Made by a program: the position numbers and the translations under genes. The notes under the pieces are model-generated. The model worked only from the letters and a program-made list of their open reading frames with translations. It had not been told where the DNA came from and did not search any database. A stretch of DNA of 64,000 nucleotides from Bog-756 sp052326605. GTDB taxonomy: Bacteria > Actinomycetota > Acidimicrobiia > Acidimicrobiales > RAAP-2. Shown piece by piece: positions 15,163-23,773 of this stretch (positions are counted from its first letter, which is position 1; every line of letters begins with the position of its first letter). The DNA lies in NCBI GenBank assembly GCA_052326605.1, contig JBKQMB010000001.1, positions 1 to 64,000 on the forward strand. Direction: 5' to 3'.

Positions 15163-17114
15163 CAGACCTGACCTCCGGTGTCGGACTGCTCGCCGGAGCC
15201 GGCCGGCACCAGCTCAGGTTCGGGAGTCGCCCTCGGTTCGTTCTGCCCATCGGGCACCTGCTCGCCGTAGGTGTAGGGGTCCGACGTCACCACGGGATCG
15301 ACCAGGAAGTTCTCCAGGGGCACCGGAGTGGGCACCTTCCACTCCAAGCTCTTGGCGTGCCAGGGGTTGGCGGGGGCCGGCTTCCCGTTGCGCCACGAGT
15401 GGATGATGGCGTACAGCAGCACGACCCACCCGATCATCAGGAGGTAAGCGCCACCGGTCGCCATCTGGTTGGAGCGCAGGAAGATCGGGTCGTAGTAGGC
15501 CACCCGCCGGGGCATCCCCTGGAACCCCTCCCAGAACATCCCGATGTAGGTGATCTGGATCCCGATGGCGATGATCCAGAACGCCGTCTTGCCGATGCGC
15601 TCGTTGAGCATCTTGCCGGAGATCTTGGGGAACCAGTAGCACAGCGCCGCCGTGGCGGCGATCATCGCCCCACCCAGCAGGGTGTAGTGGAAGTGGGCGG
15701 TCACGAACATGTCGCCGTGGAAGAACTGGTCGGCGGGCACGTCGGACAGATAGATGCCGGTGACACCACCGATGATGAAGTTCCACAGGAAGAGGTAGAC
15801 GAAGTACATGGGCAGTCGCGTCCAGATACTCCCCTTCCACAACGTCCCGATGACGCTCAGGAAGATGATGCCGGTGGGTATCGAGATGAGCTCGGTGGTG
15901 AGCATGAAGGGCCCGGCCAGATCCGGGGCCCAGCCCGTCGTGAACATGTGGTGGGCCCACACCATGATCGACAGGGCGGCGATGGCCACGAACGACGCCA
16001 CGACCACCTTGTAGGCGAAGACGGGCTTGCGGGCGAACGTGCTTCCCACCTCGAGCATGGCGGCCACCGGCGGGAGGAGGATCACATAGACCTCGGGGTG
16101 GCCCATGATCCAGAAGATGTTCTCGTACAGCCACCCGGAGCCCCCCTGGGCGGCCACGAAGAACGAGGTCCCCACTGCCCGGTCGGTGATCATCATGGTC
16201 ATGACCAGGAGGAACGCGGGCATGGCGTAGAGGCCGAGGGCGCTTCCGATCATGGACCCCCAGGTGAAGATGGGCAGCCGCCCCATGGTCATGCCCTTTG
16301 CCCGCATCGTGATGAGCGTGACGATGGTGTTGACGCCGGCCACGGTGACCGAGACCACGAAGGTGATGATCGTCAATGCGAAGGCGTCCATGGCCGGAGG
16401 GGCCTGGACGCTGAGCGGTGCGTAGGTGGTCCATCCGGCGTCCACGCCGCCGAGGAAGAACGTGGCCAGCAGGCAGGGGACGGCGGACACCACGACCCAG
16501 AAGCTCATGGCATTGAGCCTCGGGAAGGCCATGTCCTTGGCCCCGATCATGATGGGCATGATGAAGTTGGTGAAGGGGCCGGTCACCATGATGATGGTGG
16601 CGATGATCATGACCATGCCGTGGATGGTGACGATCGAGTTGTACGTGTTCGGATCGAGGAAGCTCGAATGCGGCGTGATCAGCTGGGTCCGGATCATCAT
16701 GGCCAGCGCCCCGCCGACGCCGAAGAGCACGAACACCAGCACCAGGTACTGGGTCCCGATCACCTTGTGGTCGGTGCAGAATTTCCAATACCGCTTGTTG
16801 CCCTGCCCCACGCCGGCGGAGTACAGCTCGTCCTCGTGGCTCTGGTCGTGTCCGAGCGCCCAGCGGATCGGAGCGTTGAAGGTCCCCATGCCGACGTTGA
16901 ACCCGATCACCCAGCACGCCATGGTCACCGTGACCACCATGTCGCTGCCCCAGTTCGAGCCCTGGAGCGTGGCGTGGGAGATCAGCCAGCCGAGAAATGC
17001 GAGGAGTATGCCGAAGCCGAGACCGGTCAGGAAGTTCTGCCGTTGGTAGAACCCCCCGGCCTTCGATCCGAGCGGTGTGTCCTCGAGGAGCCGTGGAGCC
17101 ACGTCGGTTGTCAC
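15162..17114 (-). CDS. ctaD: cytochrome c oxidase subunit I (cluster A), K-channel lysine replaced
   Basis: 650 residues. Core ligands are present: TM2 heme His (VTIHGMVMI), CuB and cross-linked Tyr (GHPEVYVILLP), the HHMF pair and the heme pair in AHFHY. The D-channel entry motif GAKDMAFPRLN is intact. The K-channel lysine position in PTGIKxF is Ile (IPTGIIFL, about residue 414), and the Mg-site HD pair before AHFHY is HG. An N-terminal extension of about 110 residues adds two membrane helices before the usual first one (CTDHKVIGTQY). The start is a GTG preceded by AAGGG. It is flanked by COX2 and COX3 in one operon. Oxygen reduction by a heme-copper site is secure; proton pumping is not. 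Confidence 0.93.
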   Translation of the reverse strand: MTTDVAPRLLEDTPLGSKAGGFYQRQNFLTGLGFGILLAFLGWLISHATLQGSNWGSDMVVTVTMACWVIGFNVGMGTFNAPIRWALGHDQSHEDELYSAGVGQGNKRYWKFCTDHKVIGTQYLVLVFVLFGVGGALAMMIRTQLITPHSSFLDPNTYNSIVTIHGMVMIIATIIMVTGPFTNFIMPIMIGAKDMAFPRLNAMSFWVVVSAVPCLLATFFLGGVDAGWTTYAPLSVQAPPAMDAFALTIITFVVSVTVAGVNTIVTLITMRAKGMTMGRLPIFTWGSMIGSALGLYAMPAFLLVMTMMITDRAVGTSFFVAAQGGSGWLYENIFWIMGHPEVYVILLPPVAAMLEVGSTFARKPVFAYKVVVASFVAIAALSIMVWAHHMFTTGWAPDLAGPFMLTTELISIPTGIIFLSVIGTLWKGSIWTRLPMYFVYLFLWNFIIGGVTGIYLSDVPADQFFHGDMFVTAHFHYTLLGGAMIAATAALCYWFPKISGKMLNERIGKTAFWIIAIGIQITYIGMFWEGFQGMPRRVAYYDPIFLRSNQMATGGAYLLMIGWVVLLYAIIHSWRNGKPAPANPWHAKSLEWKVPTPVPLENFLVDPVVTSDPYTYGEQVPDGQNEPRATPEPELVPAGSGEQSDTGGQV

Positions 17115-17199
17115 GTTGGTGCCCTTTCGCTACTGCGTCCCGCTGCGCTAGTCCTCATGCTGCGTTCGTTCATCGACACGTCGCCCACGGCCTGCCCGG

Positions 17200-18024
17200 C
17201 TACGAGTTGGTCGGGGTGGTCTGGGCGGTCTGACTGGCCTGCGTGGCCGAGGCCCCCTGTGATTGAAGCCAGGTGGAGAATTGGGTCGGGGTCACCACCG
17301 CACCGGACGCATACATGAACGCGTGGTACAGGCCACAGAGCTGGCTGCACCGGACCGTGAAGCCACCCAGCTTGTTGGGAGTGGTACGGATGACGGTGAC
17401 CTCACCGGGGTTGGCATCCACCTGGGTGCCGAGGCTGACCGGCCAGAACCCGTGGGTCACGTCCACCGAGGTGACGTTGAACTCGACCGGACGGTTCACG
17501 GGGAGCATCAACGTCCGTGACTCCACTCCGGTCCCAGGGTACGAGAACGTCCACAGCCATTGCTGGCCGGTCACGTTCACCTGGAGGGTGTTGGGGTGGG
17601 AGACCTGCTGGGAGCTCCACACGGCCAATCCCCACACCAGCAGCACGACCACCAGCACCGACGAGACCGTCAGCCACAGGACGGTCATCGGACCGTTGCC
17701 TCGCAGGGGCGGTCCGTCTTCGGGCGGCTCGTCCTGATTGCCCTTGTGACGCCAGGCGATCAGGCTGTAGACAGCCACCGCGTAGACGAAGGCGGCAACC
17801 GGGGCGGCGAGGACGGAGAACACCACCACGGTCCTGAACACATCGGTTCCGGTGCTGGCCATCAGCGTCGGCAGGATGTGATGGGGGAGGTAGAAGCTGA
17901 GCAGGAGACCGATGACCGTGAAGACCAGCCAGATGATGAAGATCTTCCCGGCCGGCCGGGAGAAGAACGGCTTACCGTCCAGGATCGTGTGCTCTATCTC
18001 GTCTGCCTGTTCCTCAAACGACAT
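17200..18024 (-). CDS. ctaC: cytochrome c oxidase subunit II with CuA site (cluster A)
   Basis: 274 residues: a cytoplasmic N-terminal segment, three hydrophobic segments (two are usual) and an extracytoplasmic cupredoxin domain. CuA ligands are complete: His in VTHGFW and the CSQLCGLYHAFM cluster, in which the usual Glu is Gln; that residue binds through its main-chain oxygen, so the site should still form. The quinol-oxidase pattern of missing Cys does not apply, so a cytochrome c or other periplasmic copper/heme protein is the expected donor. The start overlaps the end of the cupredoxin-like gene by 11 bases. No fused heme domain is present. Confidence 0.93.
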   Translation of the reverse strand: MSFEEQADEIEHTILDGKPFFSRPAGKIFIIWLVFTVIGLLLSFYLPHHILPTLMASTGTDVFRTVVVFSVLAAPVAAFVYAVAVYSLIAWRHKGNQDEPPEDGPPLRGNGPMTVLWLTVSSVLVVVLLVWGLAVWSSQQVSHPNTLQVNVTGQQWLWTFSYPGTGVESRTLMLPVNRPVEFNVTSVDVTHGFWPVSLGTQVDANPGEVTVIRTTPNKLGGFTVRCSQLCGLYHAFMYASGAVVTPTQFSTWLQSQGASATQASQTAQTTPTNS

Positions 18025-18763
18025 GTATGAATCCTGACATGTACCCGTAGGCTCCCATCACTCCTCCGAAGCCGGCCACCATCGACCCGCAGGGGTACTC
18101 GCAGTTCCATGCGTAGACCCCCGTGCTGCCGGACACGAAGCTGAACTGCACCACCACCGGTTGGTCGTTGTCCGTCTGATTGGTCCCGGCGGCCGTCTCC
18201 GCTGGCAGCGGGACATTCAGGAAGAACCCGGGATCCGTCCCCGGTGTGCCCCGAACGGTGAAGGTGTGCCCGACGTTGTTCGGATCGACGGAACTCACCA
18301 CTTTGCCGTTGACCGTCGCCACTCCCCCGACCGTGCCGCGCACCTTGGCGAACCAGGGACTGTTGAGTGCGCCGCCCGAGTCGTACTGGCGGACCGTGAC
18401 CGTCACCAGTGCGTGGGCCGGTACCTGGAACTCATTGGTCATCCCGTAGGCGGGCCAGGAGGGGTTGCCGCTGGGGTGGATCGCCGCCCCGTTCACGCTG
18501 CCGGTCGAGTCCGGATAGGTCTGGAATCCGAGCGTCACGTGGGGCATGGCCACCCCGTTGACCACCGCGGTCCCGGCCGACTGGGCCACCTGAGTGCCGG
18601 AAGGCGACGTGTAGCTCTGGGACCAGAAGAACGCTCCGACCCCGGCGACGGCGACCAGACCGACGACCAGGGTGAGGATCAACCCAACGGGACGAGCGCG
18701 GGCGGCCTCGTCCGACTGCTCGGTCGCCGTGGTCCGATCCGCCTGTTGATTCGTATCTGCCAC
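18014..18763 (-). CDS. membrane-anchored cupredoxin-like protein with CxxPCG motif (cluster A)
   Basis: 249 residues from GTG 18763 (GGAAG eight bases upstream; GTG 18772 is the alternative). One N-terminal membrane anchor precedes an extracytoplasmic beta-sandwich. Conserved with the cluster B paralog at 42749-43435 are a GHTFT histidine and the C-terminal block YAWNCEYPCGSM, then GGVMGAYGYMSGF. The Cys-x2-Pro-Cys-Gly arrangement resembles a CuA loop but lacks its second His, so the metal site, if any, would use His, two Cys and perhaps Met. The position directly before COX2, overlapping it, suggests an oxidase subunit or electron donor. I do not know a named family for it. Confidence 0.7.
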   Translation of the reverse strand: MADTNQQADRTTATEQSDEAARARPVGLILTLVVGLVAVAGVGAFFWSQSYTSPSGTQVAQSAGTAVVNGVAMPHVTLGFQTYPDSTGSVNGAAIHPSGNPSWPAYGMTNEFQVPAHALVTVTVRQYDSGGALNSPWFAKVRGTVGGVATVNGKVVSSVDPNNVGHTFTVRGTPGTDPGFFLNVPLPAETAAGTNQTDNDQPVVVQFSFVSGSTGVYAWNCEYPCGSMVAGFGGVMGAYGYMSGFIHVV

Positions 18764-19023
18764 GTTGTTCACTTCCGCTAGGCAGCCACCGGCGATTGCC
18801 GGCGCCTTTACGACCTTCTTACGGGATTGCCGCCAATTTCTTACTTGAAGGTGCCATAGCGGCAACCTGGGTCGGCACAGTAGCAACCCCTTCCGGCAAT
18901 TGCTCGGACTTTCTGCCGAAGTCATCAAATGCCCTGATCCGACAGGTGATGGGACCCACCGGCTGCCACCGATTCGTCATGTGCCGCCAACGGGGGGCAT
19001 CCACCGGGACCGGCCCACTTCGT

Positions 19024-19035
19024 TAGGGTGGGCGC
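19024..19035 (+). promoter_or_regulatory. candidate -10 box, leaderless start
   Basis: TAGGGT at 19024-19029 lies six bases before the GTG at 19036. The cluster B paralog has the same hexamer seven bases before its GTG, which supports both the promoter and the start choice. Confidence 0.5.
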
Positions 19036-19479
19036 GTGGCCCGGCCCCACCCCACCGGACAACCGACGCCGGACGAAGAGCCAGGTCGGCTGAGGGGTGC
19101 AGACGCCTTCCGCCTCCACCTCACCCTGGCCCTCGGTCTGGCCCTCTGCATCGGAGCCTTCGTCTTCGAGGTCATCCGTGCGCTCGACGGCAATACGCTG
19201 AGCTGGGCCTACGTCTTCGAATGGCCGATCTTCGCCGCATTCGCCATCTACATGTGGTGGAACCTCCTCCATGGTCGTCACGGTGGGCGCCCCGAATCGG
19301 ACAAGTCCAAGAAGCGCGGTTCCGCCGAGGGGGACCAGGTGCACGACGCCGACCTCCAGGCGTGGAACCGCTACCTCGAGGAGATGGAGGCGACAGATGG
19401 CCCGGGGAGTCGGGAGGGACCCCGGTCCGGGACGCCCGGCCTGCACCCGCCCGAGGGCGGCACACGGCGGACCGGTTGA
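19036..19479 (+). CDS. small two-helix membrane protein linked to oxidase cluster A
   Basis: 147 residues with two membrane helices (LHLTLALGLALCIGAFVFEV and WAYVFEWPIFAAFAIYMWW) and a charged C-terminal tail with a short helix (DADLQAWNRYLEEME). The core SWAYVFEWPxFAxFAxYMWWNLLH is shared with the paralog at 47869-48258 in cluster B. In cluster A the gene stands on the opposite strand to its neighbours, whereas in cluster B it is co-directional. A role in oxidase assembly is inferred only from this conserved linkage. Confidence 0.75.
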   Translation: MARPHPTGQPTPDEEPGRLRGADAFRLHLTLALGLALCIGAFVFEVIRALDGNTLSWAYVFEWPIFAAFAIYMWWNLLHGRHGGRPESDKSKKRGSAEGDQVHDADLQAWNRYLEEMEATDGPGSREGPRSGTPGLHPPEGGTRRTG

Positions 19480-19518
19480 CCGGGGACCGGGGACCGGGTG
19501 AGAACCGGTTGACCGGGG
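19471..19518. repeat. 15-bp direct repeat at the 3' end of the small membrane protein gene
   Basis: ACCGGTTGACCGGGG occurs at 19471-19485 and again at 19504-19518, separated by further GGGGACC units. The first copy overlaps the last codons of the upstream gene. Confidence 0.7.
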
Positions 19519-19520
19519 GC

Positions 19521-19535
19521 CCGGGTGACACCCGG
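19521..19535. terminator. possible bidirectional hairpin between convergent genes
   Basis: CCGGGT-GAC-ACCCGG forms a perfect 6-bp stem with a 3-base loop between the convergent ends of the small membrane protein gene and ctaG. It lacks a U-tract, so termination would be weak or of a type common in high-GC bacteria. Confidence 0.4.
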
Positions 19536-19549
19536 ACCCGTCTGTCGGC

Positions 19550-20407
19550 TCAGGCCCGTCCGAGGGCCCGTTCGAACGAGGCCGACACGCCGCCTTCCTG
19601 CCCGTAGATGCGGTAGGCCACCAGCACCAGGGCCGGAATCGCCCAGAGATCGCCGCAGACCCAGAGGATGCCGGCCCCGAAGCGCTGGTCCCGCAGAGCG
19701 CCGGCCGATCCGTCCATCAGCACGTTCATCGTGTACCAGGGCGTCTTGGTGAAGATGGCCAACGCCATGGCCAGCACCAGCATCTCGAAGGCGGTGACCA
19801 CGATGGCGATGATCTGCATCCCGGTGGAGCCGCGCGGAGCGCAGGGGTGGGATGGGAGGATGATCCGCCAGAACAGCAGGCCCGTAATGACGAAGCTGGG
19901 TGCCATCAACCAGTTCATCGCCCAGTCGTTCCAGGAGGCCCAGTTGTACACGGCGGGGATGTGCCACATGACCATCACTCCGTTGAAGAGGATGATGGCC
20001 CCCACGGGACCGGTGACCGCCCGGAGGGAGAACCGCAGCCAGCCCAGGGACTTCGACCGGTAGTAGGCCGACAGCACCCGGCGGCGCCACTCCACGGGCA
20101 GGGCGAACAGCAACGGGACCAGCGGTCCACTGATGATCAGCAGCGGGGGGAGGTAGAACATCTCCAGTACGTGGGTGACCATGTGGATGCTCAGCCACGC
20201 CATGGCCCAACGCTCGAGGGGGCCGGACACCACCAGGATGAGACCGATCAGGCCGGCATAGAACACCCAGCTGCGTCGTCGGGTGGCCAGTCGGTGGGCC
20301 GGGGACTGGCGCACGCCGAGCCGTCGCACTCCCGCTTCGTGTGCGATGCCCACTGCCACGGCCAACAGCCCGACCGGAGTCACCTGCCATAACGGCGGGA
20401 GAGTCAT
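19550..20407 (-). CDS. ctaG: CtaG-family cytochrome oxidase assembly protein (cluster A)
   Basis: 285 residues, about seven membrane helices. Family marks: SIHMVTHVLEMFYLPPLLI with paired His, MWHIPAVYNWA, SFVITGLLFW and the terminal QRFGAGILWVCGDLWAIPAL. The caa3-type CtaG family supports formation of the copper centre of heme-copper oxidases. AAGGA sits seven bases before the ATG. It is homologous to the protein at 43641-44561 in cluster B. It is transcribed towards the oxidase genes, but the small membrane protein gene on the other strand lies between. Confidence 0.88.
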   Translation of the reverse strand: MTLPPLWQVTPVGLLAVAVGIAHEAGVRRLGVRQSPAHRLATRRRSWVFYAGLIGLILVVSGPLERWAMAWLSIHMVTHVLEMFYLPPLLIISGPLVPLLFALPVEWRRRVLSAYYRSKSLGWLRFSLRAVTGPVGAIILFNGVMVMWHIPAVYNWASWNDWAMNWLMAPSFVITGLLFWRIILPSHPCAPRGSTGMQIIAIVVTAFEMLVLAMALAIFTKTPWYTMNVLMDGSAGALRDQRFGAGILWVCGDLWAIPALVLVAYRIYGQEGGVSASFERALGRA

Positions 20408-20480
20408 GTGATCATCCTTCCACCGACCCGCTCATGCTACGTGTCCCAGGCCGGACCGGATCCGGCCCACCGGTCGGGGC

Positions 20481-21677
20481 TCAGTTGGAGGACCCGTACT
20501 GGATGGGAACGGTGATCGTCACGGTTCGTGTCCACCCGGCGGCACCGGCCGGCCAGGCCCACACGGAGAGATCGGACCCCGCCGGGACGAATGCGTCTGT
20601 CTCGTCCCCGATCACGGCGACGGCCGCGGTCCCGTTCGGTGCCGGTGGGGCTGCGGTCCAGCCTCCGCCGGGCCCTGGGATCACCTCGACCTGACGCCGG
20701 GTCCCCGATCCGAGCACCACCGATCCACCCTTGCCGCCGCCGCCGCCGATCCCGGTGGCCTCCACCGCCCAACCCGCCGGGACCGCGATCGGCGCCGACC
20801 GCGACCACTGGTCACCCGTCCCCGCACCCCAGAAGGCGACCAGCGACGAAGCACTGCCTTGCCTCACCTCGGCCAACCCGGCCATGCCGTCGCCGGTCTG
20901 CTCGAGGCGGAGCACGGATGTCGACGCACCGCTGTCGCCGCCCCCGAGCTGCGGTCCGATGTCCTGCCAGCGCTGCACGGTCGACCCGACGTCGGAGGAA
21001 CCGATCTCCAGCACCCCGATCTGGCTGCCGTGCGCACAGCTTGCTCCGAGGAGCGGCCGGCCGGCCGGACCAGCGGCCACCGCGGTGACGGCGACCACGG
21101 GGCACCCGGCAACGGACGTGGCGAGGTCATGGGTGGTGACCACCGGGTTCCACGTGGACAGATCGCCGGTGCTGACCACCACTGTCTCACCCGAGACGAT
21201 CGCCCAGAGGTCGGGCCCGGCCCCGGCGGCGATGGCGTCGGGGGTGGCGATCAGCCCCGCCGGGAGCGAGCCCGGCAGCCACGTGCTGCCGCCGTCAGGG
21301 GTCTGGGCCACCGGCGAGAATTTCAGATCTGCCGAGGTCAGGAAGCCGGCGGTGAGCGGACCGCTCGCCGGGGCGGCCACGACGAGGCCGCCGTTGTCGG
21401 CCACCCCGGGAGGTGTGGAGAGACTCCACGAGGCGTTGCCCGACGGCCGGAGGAACAGTTGCCAGAAGGTGTTGGGGGGGTCATCGAGGTGCCCCATGGC
21501 CAGGATCACCGACGACTGCTTCGTCGAGGTCACCGACGACGCAAGGGGGATCGCCGGGGCCGGACCTCCGTCCGAGCCTGTCCCCGCGCCCTGGTTGGTC
21601 CCGGACGTCTCCAAGAGAACCACGATGACCACCACGACTGCCGCCGCCGCCAGCGCCGCCACGGTGCGGCCGTTCAT
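20481..21677 (-). CDS. exported propeller-like protein of unknown function (cluster A)
   Basis: 398 residues from the ATG at 21677, which overlaps the stop of the SCO1 fusion gene by four bases (ATGA). A hydrophobic N terminus acts as signal or anchor, followed by BNR-like blades (DGGSTWLPG, GDQWSRSAPI). Shared with the cluster B paralog (44626-45840) are LAMGHLDDPPNTFWQLF, TPPGVADNGGLVV, and the C-terminal VPIQYGSS ending. No enzyme motif is seen. The conserved pairing with a SCO1 fusion suggests a part in copper or oxidase maturation outside the membrane; this is inference. The upstream reading of the same frame beyond 21677 is antisense noise over the SCO1 gene. Confidence 0.7.
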   Translation of the reverse strand: MNGRTVAALAAAAVVVVIVVLLETSGTNQGAGTGSDGGPAPAIPLASSVTSTKQSSVILAMGHLDDPPNTFWQLFLRPSGNASWSLSTPPGVADNGGLVVAAPASGPLTAGFLTSADLKFSPVAQTPDGGSTWLPGSLPAGLIATPDAIAAGAGPDLWAIVSGETVVVSTGDLSTWNPVVTTHDLATSVAGCPVVAVTAVAAGPAGRPLLGASCAHGSQIGVLEIGSSDVGSTVQRWQDIGPQLGGGDSGASTSVLRLEQTGDGMAGLAEVRQGSASSLVAFWGAGTGDQWSRSAPIAVPAGWAVEATGIGGGGGKGGSVVLGSGTRRQVEVIPGPGGGWTAAPPAPNGTAAVAVIGDETDAFVPAGSDLSVWAWPAGAAGWTRTVTITVPIQYGSSN

Positions 21678-23596
21678 GAATGGAGGACTTGGGACATCTG
21701 CGAGGCCAACAGACCAGCGAACGACGACTGGTCCTCTGCCTGGGCCGGCCCGGGGTCCGTGGAGAGGACGCGGCGGGTGGTGCCCCGGGCGTCGATCACG
21801 AACGCCTCGTCGGAGTGGGCGACCATCCCCCCGGCCGGGGAAACAAAGGCCGCGATCCCATAGGCGTTCCACACCGACTGCAGCTCGGACCGGGACCCGG
21901 TGAGGAACAACCAATTGGGCTGCGAGTCGAGGCCCTCCTGGCGGTCGAAGGCGTCGACCGCCGACACGGTGTTGTAGATGGGATTGGCCACGATGGCCAC
22001 GAACTTGGCTCTCTGCGCATTCGGGCCCAGCATCTGGCTTGCCACCCGGAACTCCTGGGCGATGATCGGGCAGTCGGTGGTGCACACCGGGTCGAGGAAC
22101 GTGAGCGCCACCGCGTACCCCCGCAGGTCGGCCAGTGAGACGGGCCGGCCCCGCTGGTCGACCAGGTGGAAGTCGGGGGCCGGGCCCGCCGTCACGTTGG
22201 GGGTACCGTCGATGGCCTCGGCGAGAATCGGGTCGGCAGTGCGGTTGACCGATGCCGCTGCCATGGGCGCGGCACCGACCAGGACTATCACCACTGCCCC
22301 CAACGCCGCCGCCAACCGGCCGGCATAGCCGGGGTCGATCCGCTCCCACCATGAGCGGCCCCGGCTCCCCACGCCCTCCGTCACGGGCTCGATGGCGCCT
22401 CGTGGTTCCGCGGCCGGCACATCGGCCGATTCGCCTTCGACCAGGGCCCGCTCGGCTATGGGGGTGGCGGCTGGCGAGGCCTCCTCGGCGACCGCCGCGG
22501 CCGGGGCTCGCACCAGAGCCAGATAGCCGGTAACCGTAAGCAGCAGCAGGGGCAACATGGAGTTGGGGTCGGTTCCCGTCCCGCCCCAGAACCCGAAGTC
22601 CTCGATGAAGATCCAGTCGGCCACTCCCACCACGACCAAGGCCACGACGGCCGGGTAGAGCAACCGGCGTCCCTGGATGAGCCCCATGCCGATGGCCGCC
22701 AGGACGATGACGACGAAGAGGTTGATCCCCCAACCGTGGGCCTCGTCGAACGAGGCGAAGGACGAGACCAGCGAGGACAGTGCGTGGGGCTGGGGCGTGG
22801 TGGCCATCTGCTGCGCCATACCCGCCAAGGTCCCGGGCTTGTCGGCGGTGCCCCCCTGCCAGAAGCCCCGGCCCGGCCAGGCCTGGAGCCCTGCCATCAC
22901 CAGCAGGAACACCCCGACCGAGACGGTGATGATACGACCGAGCTGTCGACCGACCCACGCACGTTCGGGCAGGGCGATGAGCACCCCGCCCACCACGTAG
23001 ATCAGTACCGCGCCGGGCGCACCGAACAGGACGGTGAGCCCCGGGGCGAACAGGCCACCGAAGGCCGAGCCGAAGACCCACACGACCAGCCCCCATCCGA
23101 CACTGGCCAGTCCGGCAGCCCGGGACCACAGGCCGCGCGGGGCCACCAGCAGCAGGATCCCGATCCCCAGCTGGATCCAGACCGCCGAGGCGGCCGCGGC
23201 GCTGGGGTGCCGGGACCAGGTGGTCACACCGAACCCGACCAGGTGCTGGACCCAGGTGGGGGACGTGGCTGCCGCCGGCTGGATGACGTTCGACGGCATG
23301 CCGAGCGGCATCGCGGACTGCATCTGCAACAGACCGTCGAAGATCCACAGGGCCCCGAAGCCGATCCGCACCACCTTCCGGCCGATGGGCTCAGACACGG
23401 TCGCCGGCCGAGGGGCGGGGAATCGCTCGCCGCTGGCAACCGCCCGGCTGTACTGGAGGGAGCGCAGGACGTTCCAGGCGACGACCAGGAGGATCAGAAC
23501 CACGAAGATCAGTTCCCCCTGCCGGAGCAGCGCCTGGTGGAACGCTTGGACGATCAGCGAATTGCCGGCGCCGGGAGCGGCACCCATGCCGGGCAT
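21674..23596 (-). CDS. polytopic membrane domain fused to SCO1-type copper chaperone (cluster A)
   Basis: 640 residues. The N-terminal part (about 1-380) has many membrane helices and the motif LWIFDGLLQMQ, shared with the gene at 10608-11633. After a Glu/Ala/Pro-rich linker and one more membrane helix (about 430-455) comes a thioredoxin-fold SCO1/SenC domain: LTFLDPVCTTDCP (CxxxCP, about 502-506) and the distal His in VAHSDEAFVID (about 593). SCO1 proteins bring copper to the CuA site of COX2 or act as thiol reductants. The fusion is unusual, since SCO1 normally has one membrane anchor. A homologous fusion occurs in cluster B. Its ATG overlaps a seven-codon leader frame. Confidence 0.85.
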   Translation of the reverse strand: MPGMGAAPGAGNSLIVQAFHQALLRQGELIFVVLILLVVAWNVLRSLQYSRAVASGERFPAPRPATVSEPIGRKVVRIGFGALWIFDGLLQMQSAMPLGMPSNVIQPAAATSPTWVQHLVGFGVTTWSRHPSAAAASAVWIQLGIGILLLVAPRGLWSRAAGLASVGWGLVVWVFGSAFGGLFAPGLTVLFGAPGAVLIYVVGGVLIALPERAWVGRQLGRIITVSVGVFLLVMAGLQAWPGRGFWQGGTADKPGTLAGMAQQMATTPQPHALSSLVSSFASFDEAHGWGINLFVVIVLAAIGMGLIQGRRLLYPAVVALVVVGVADWIFIEDFGFWGGTGTDPNSMLPLLLLTVTGYLALVRAPAAAVAEEASPAATPIAERALVEGESADVPAAEPRGAIEPVTEGVGSRGRSWWERIDPGYAGRLAAALGAVVIVLVGAAPMAAASVNRTADPILAEAIDGTPNVTAGPAPDFHLVDQRGRPVSLADLRGYAVALTFLDPVCTTDCPIIAQEFRVASQMLGPNAQRAKFVAIVANPIYNTVSAVDAFDRQEGLDSQPNWLFLTGSRSELQSVWNAYGIAAFVSPAGGMVAHSDEAFVIDARGTTRRVLSTDPGPAQAEDQSSFAGLLASQMSQVLHS

Positions 23597-23632
23597 CAGC
23601 GGGCCCCGTGAATTGTCATCTGGACGACGCTA
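23596..23632 (-). promoter_or_regulatory. candidate promoter and seven-codon leader ORF before the SCO1 fusion
   Basis: On the minus strand TAGCGT (23632-23627) is followed by seven bases and an ATG (23619) that opens the frame MTIHGAR, whose TGA overlaps the SCO1-fusion ATG (TGATG). This looks like a leaderless mini-cistron coupling translation to the main gene. It is short enough to be chance. Confidence 0.35.
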
Positions 23633-23773
23633 CCGCTCCGGCAGGGATGTCCACAGTCGCCCGGCCGGCCCTCCGGCGGACCAAGGGCCACCGCCCTCAC
23701 CACCCCGGTCCGTGGCCGCCCCCTGCCACCCCCGGCCCGGGGACGCCATCCCCGGCCCGGGGCCGCCGGCGTG

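Noticed and set aside
15357..17318. Long plus-strand frame opposite COX1
   Set aside because: It lies antisense to a clear COX1 gene; its His/Asp/Glu/Gly-rich composition is what complementing membrane-protein codons in high-GC DNA produces.
21678..23348. Upstream extension of the propeller-like protein frame
   Set aside because: It overlaps the SCO1 fusion on the same strand in another frame and is Arg/Gly/Pro-rich without homology; the ATG at 21677 with ATGA overlap is the better start.
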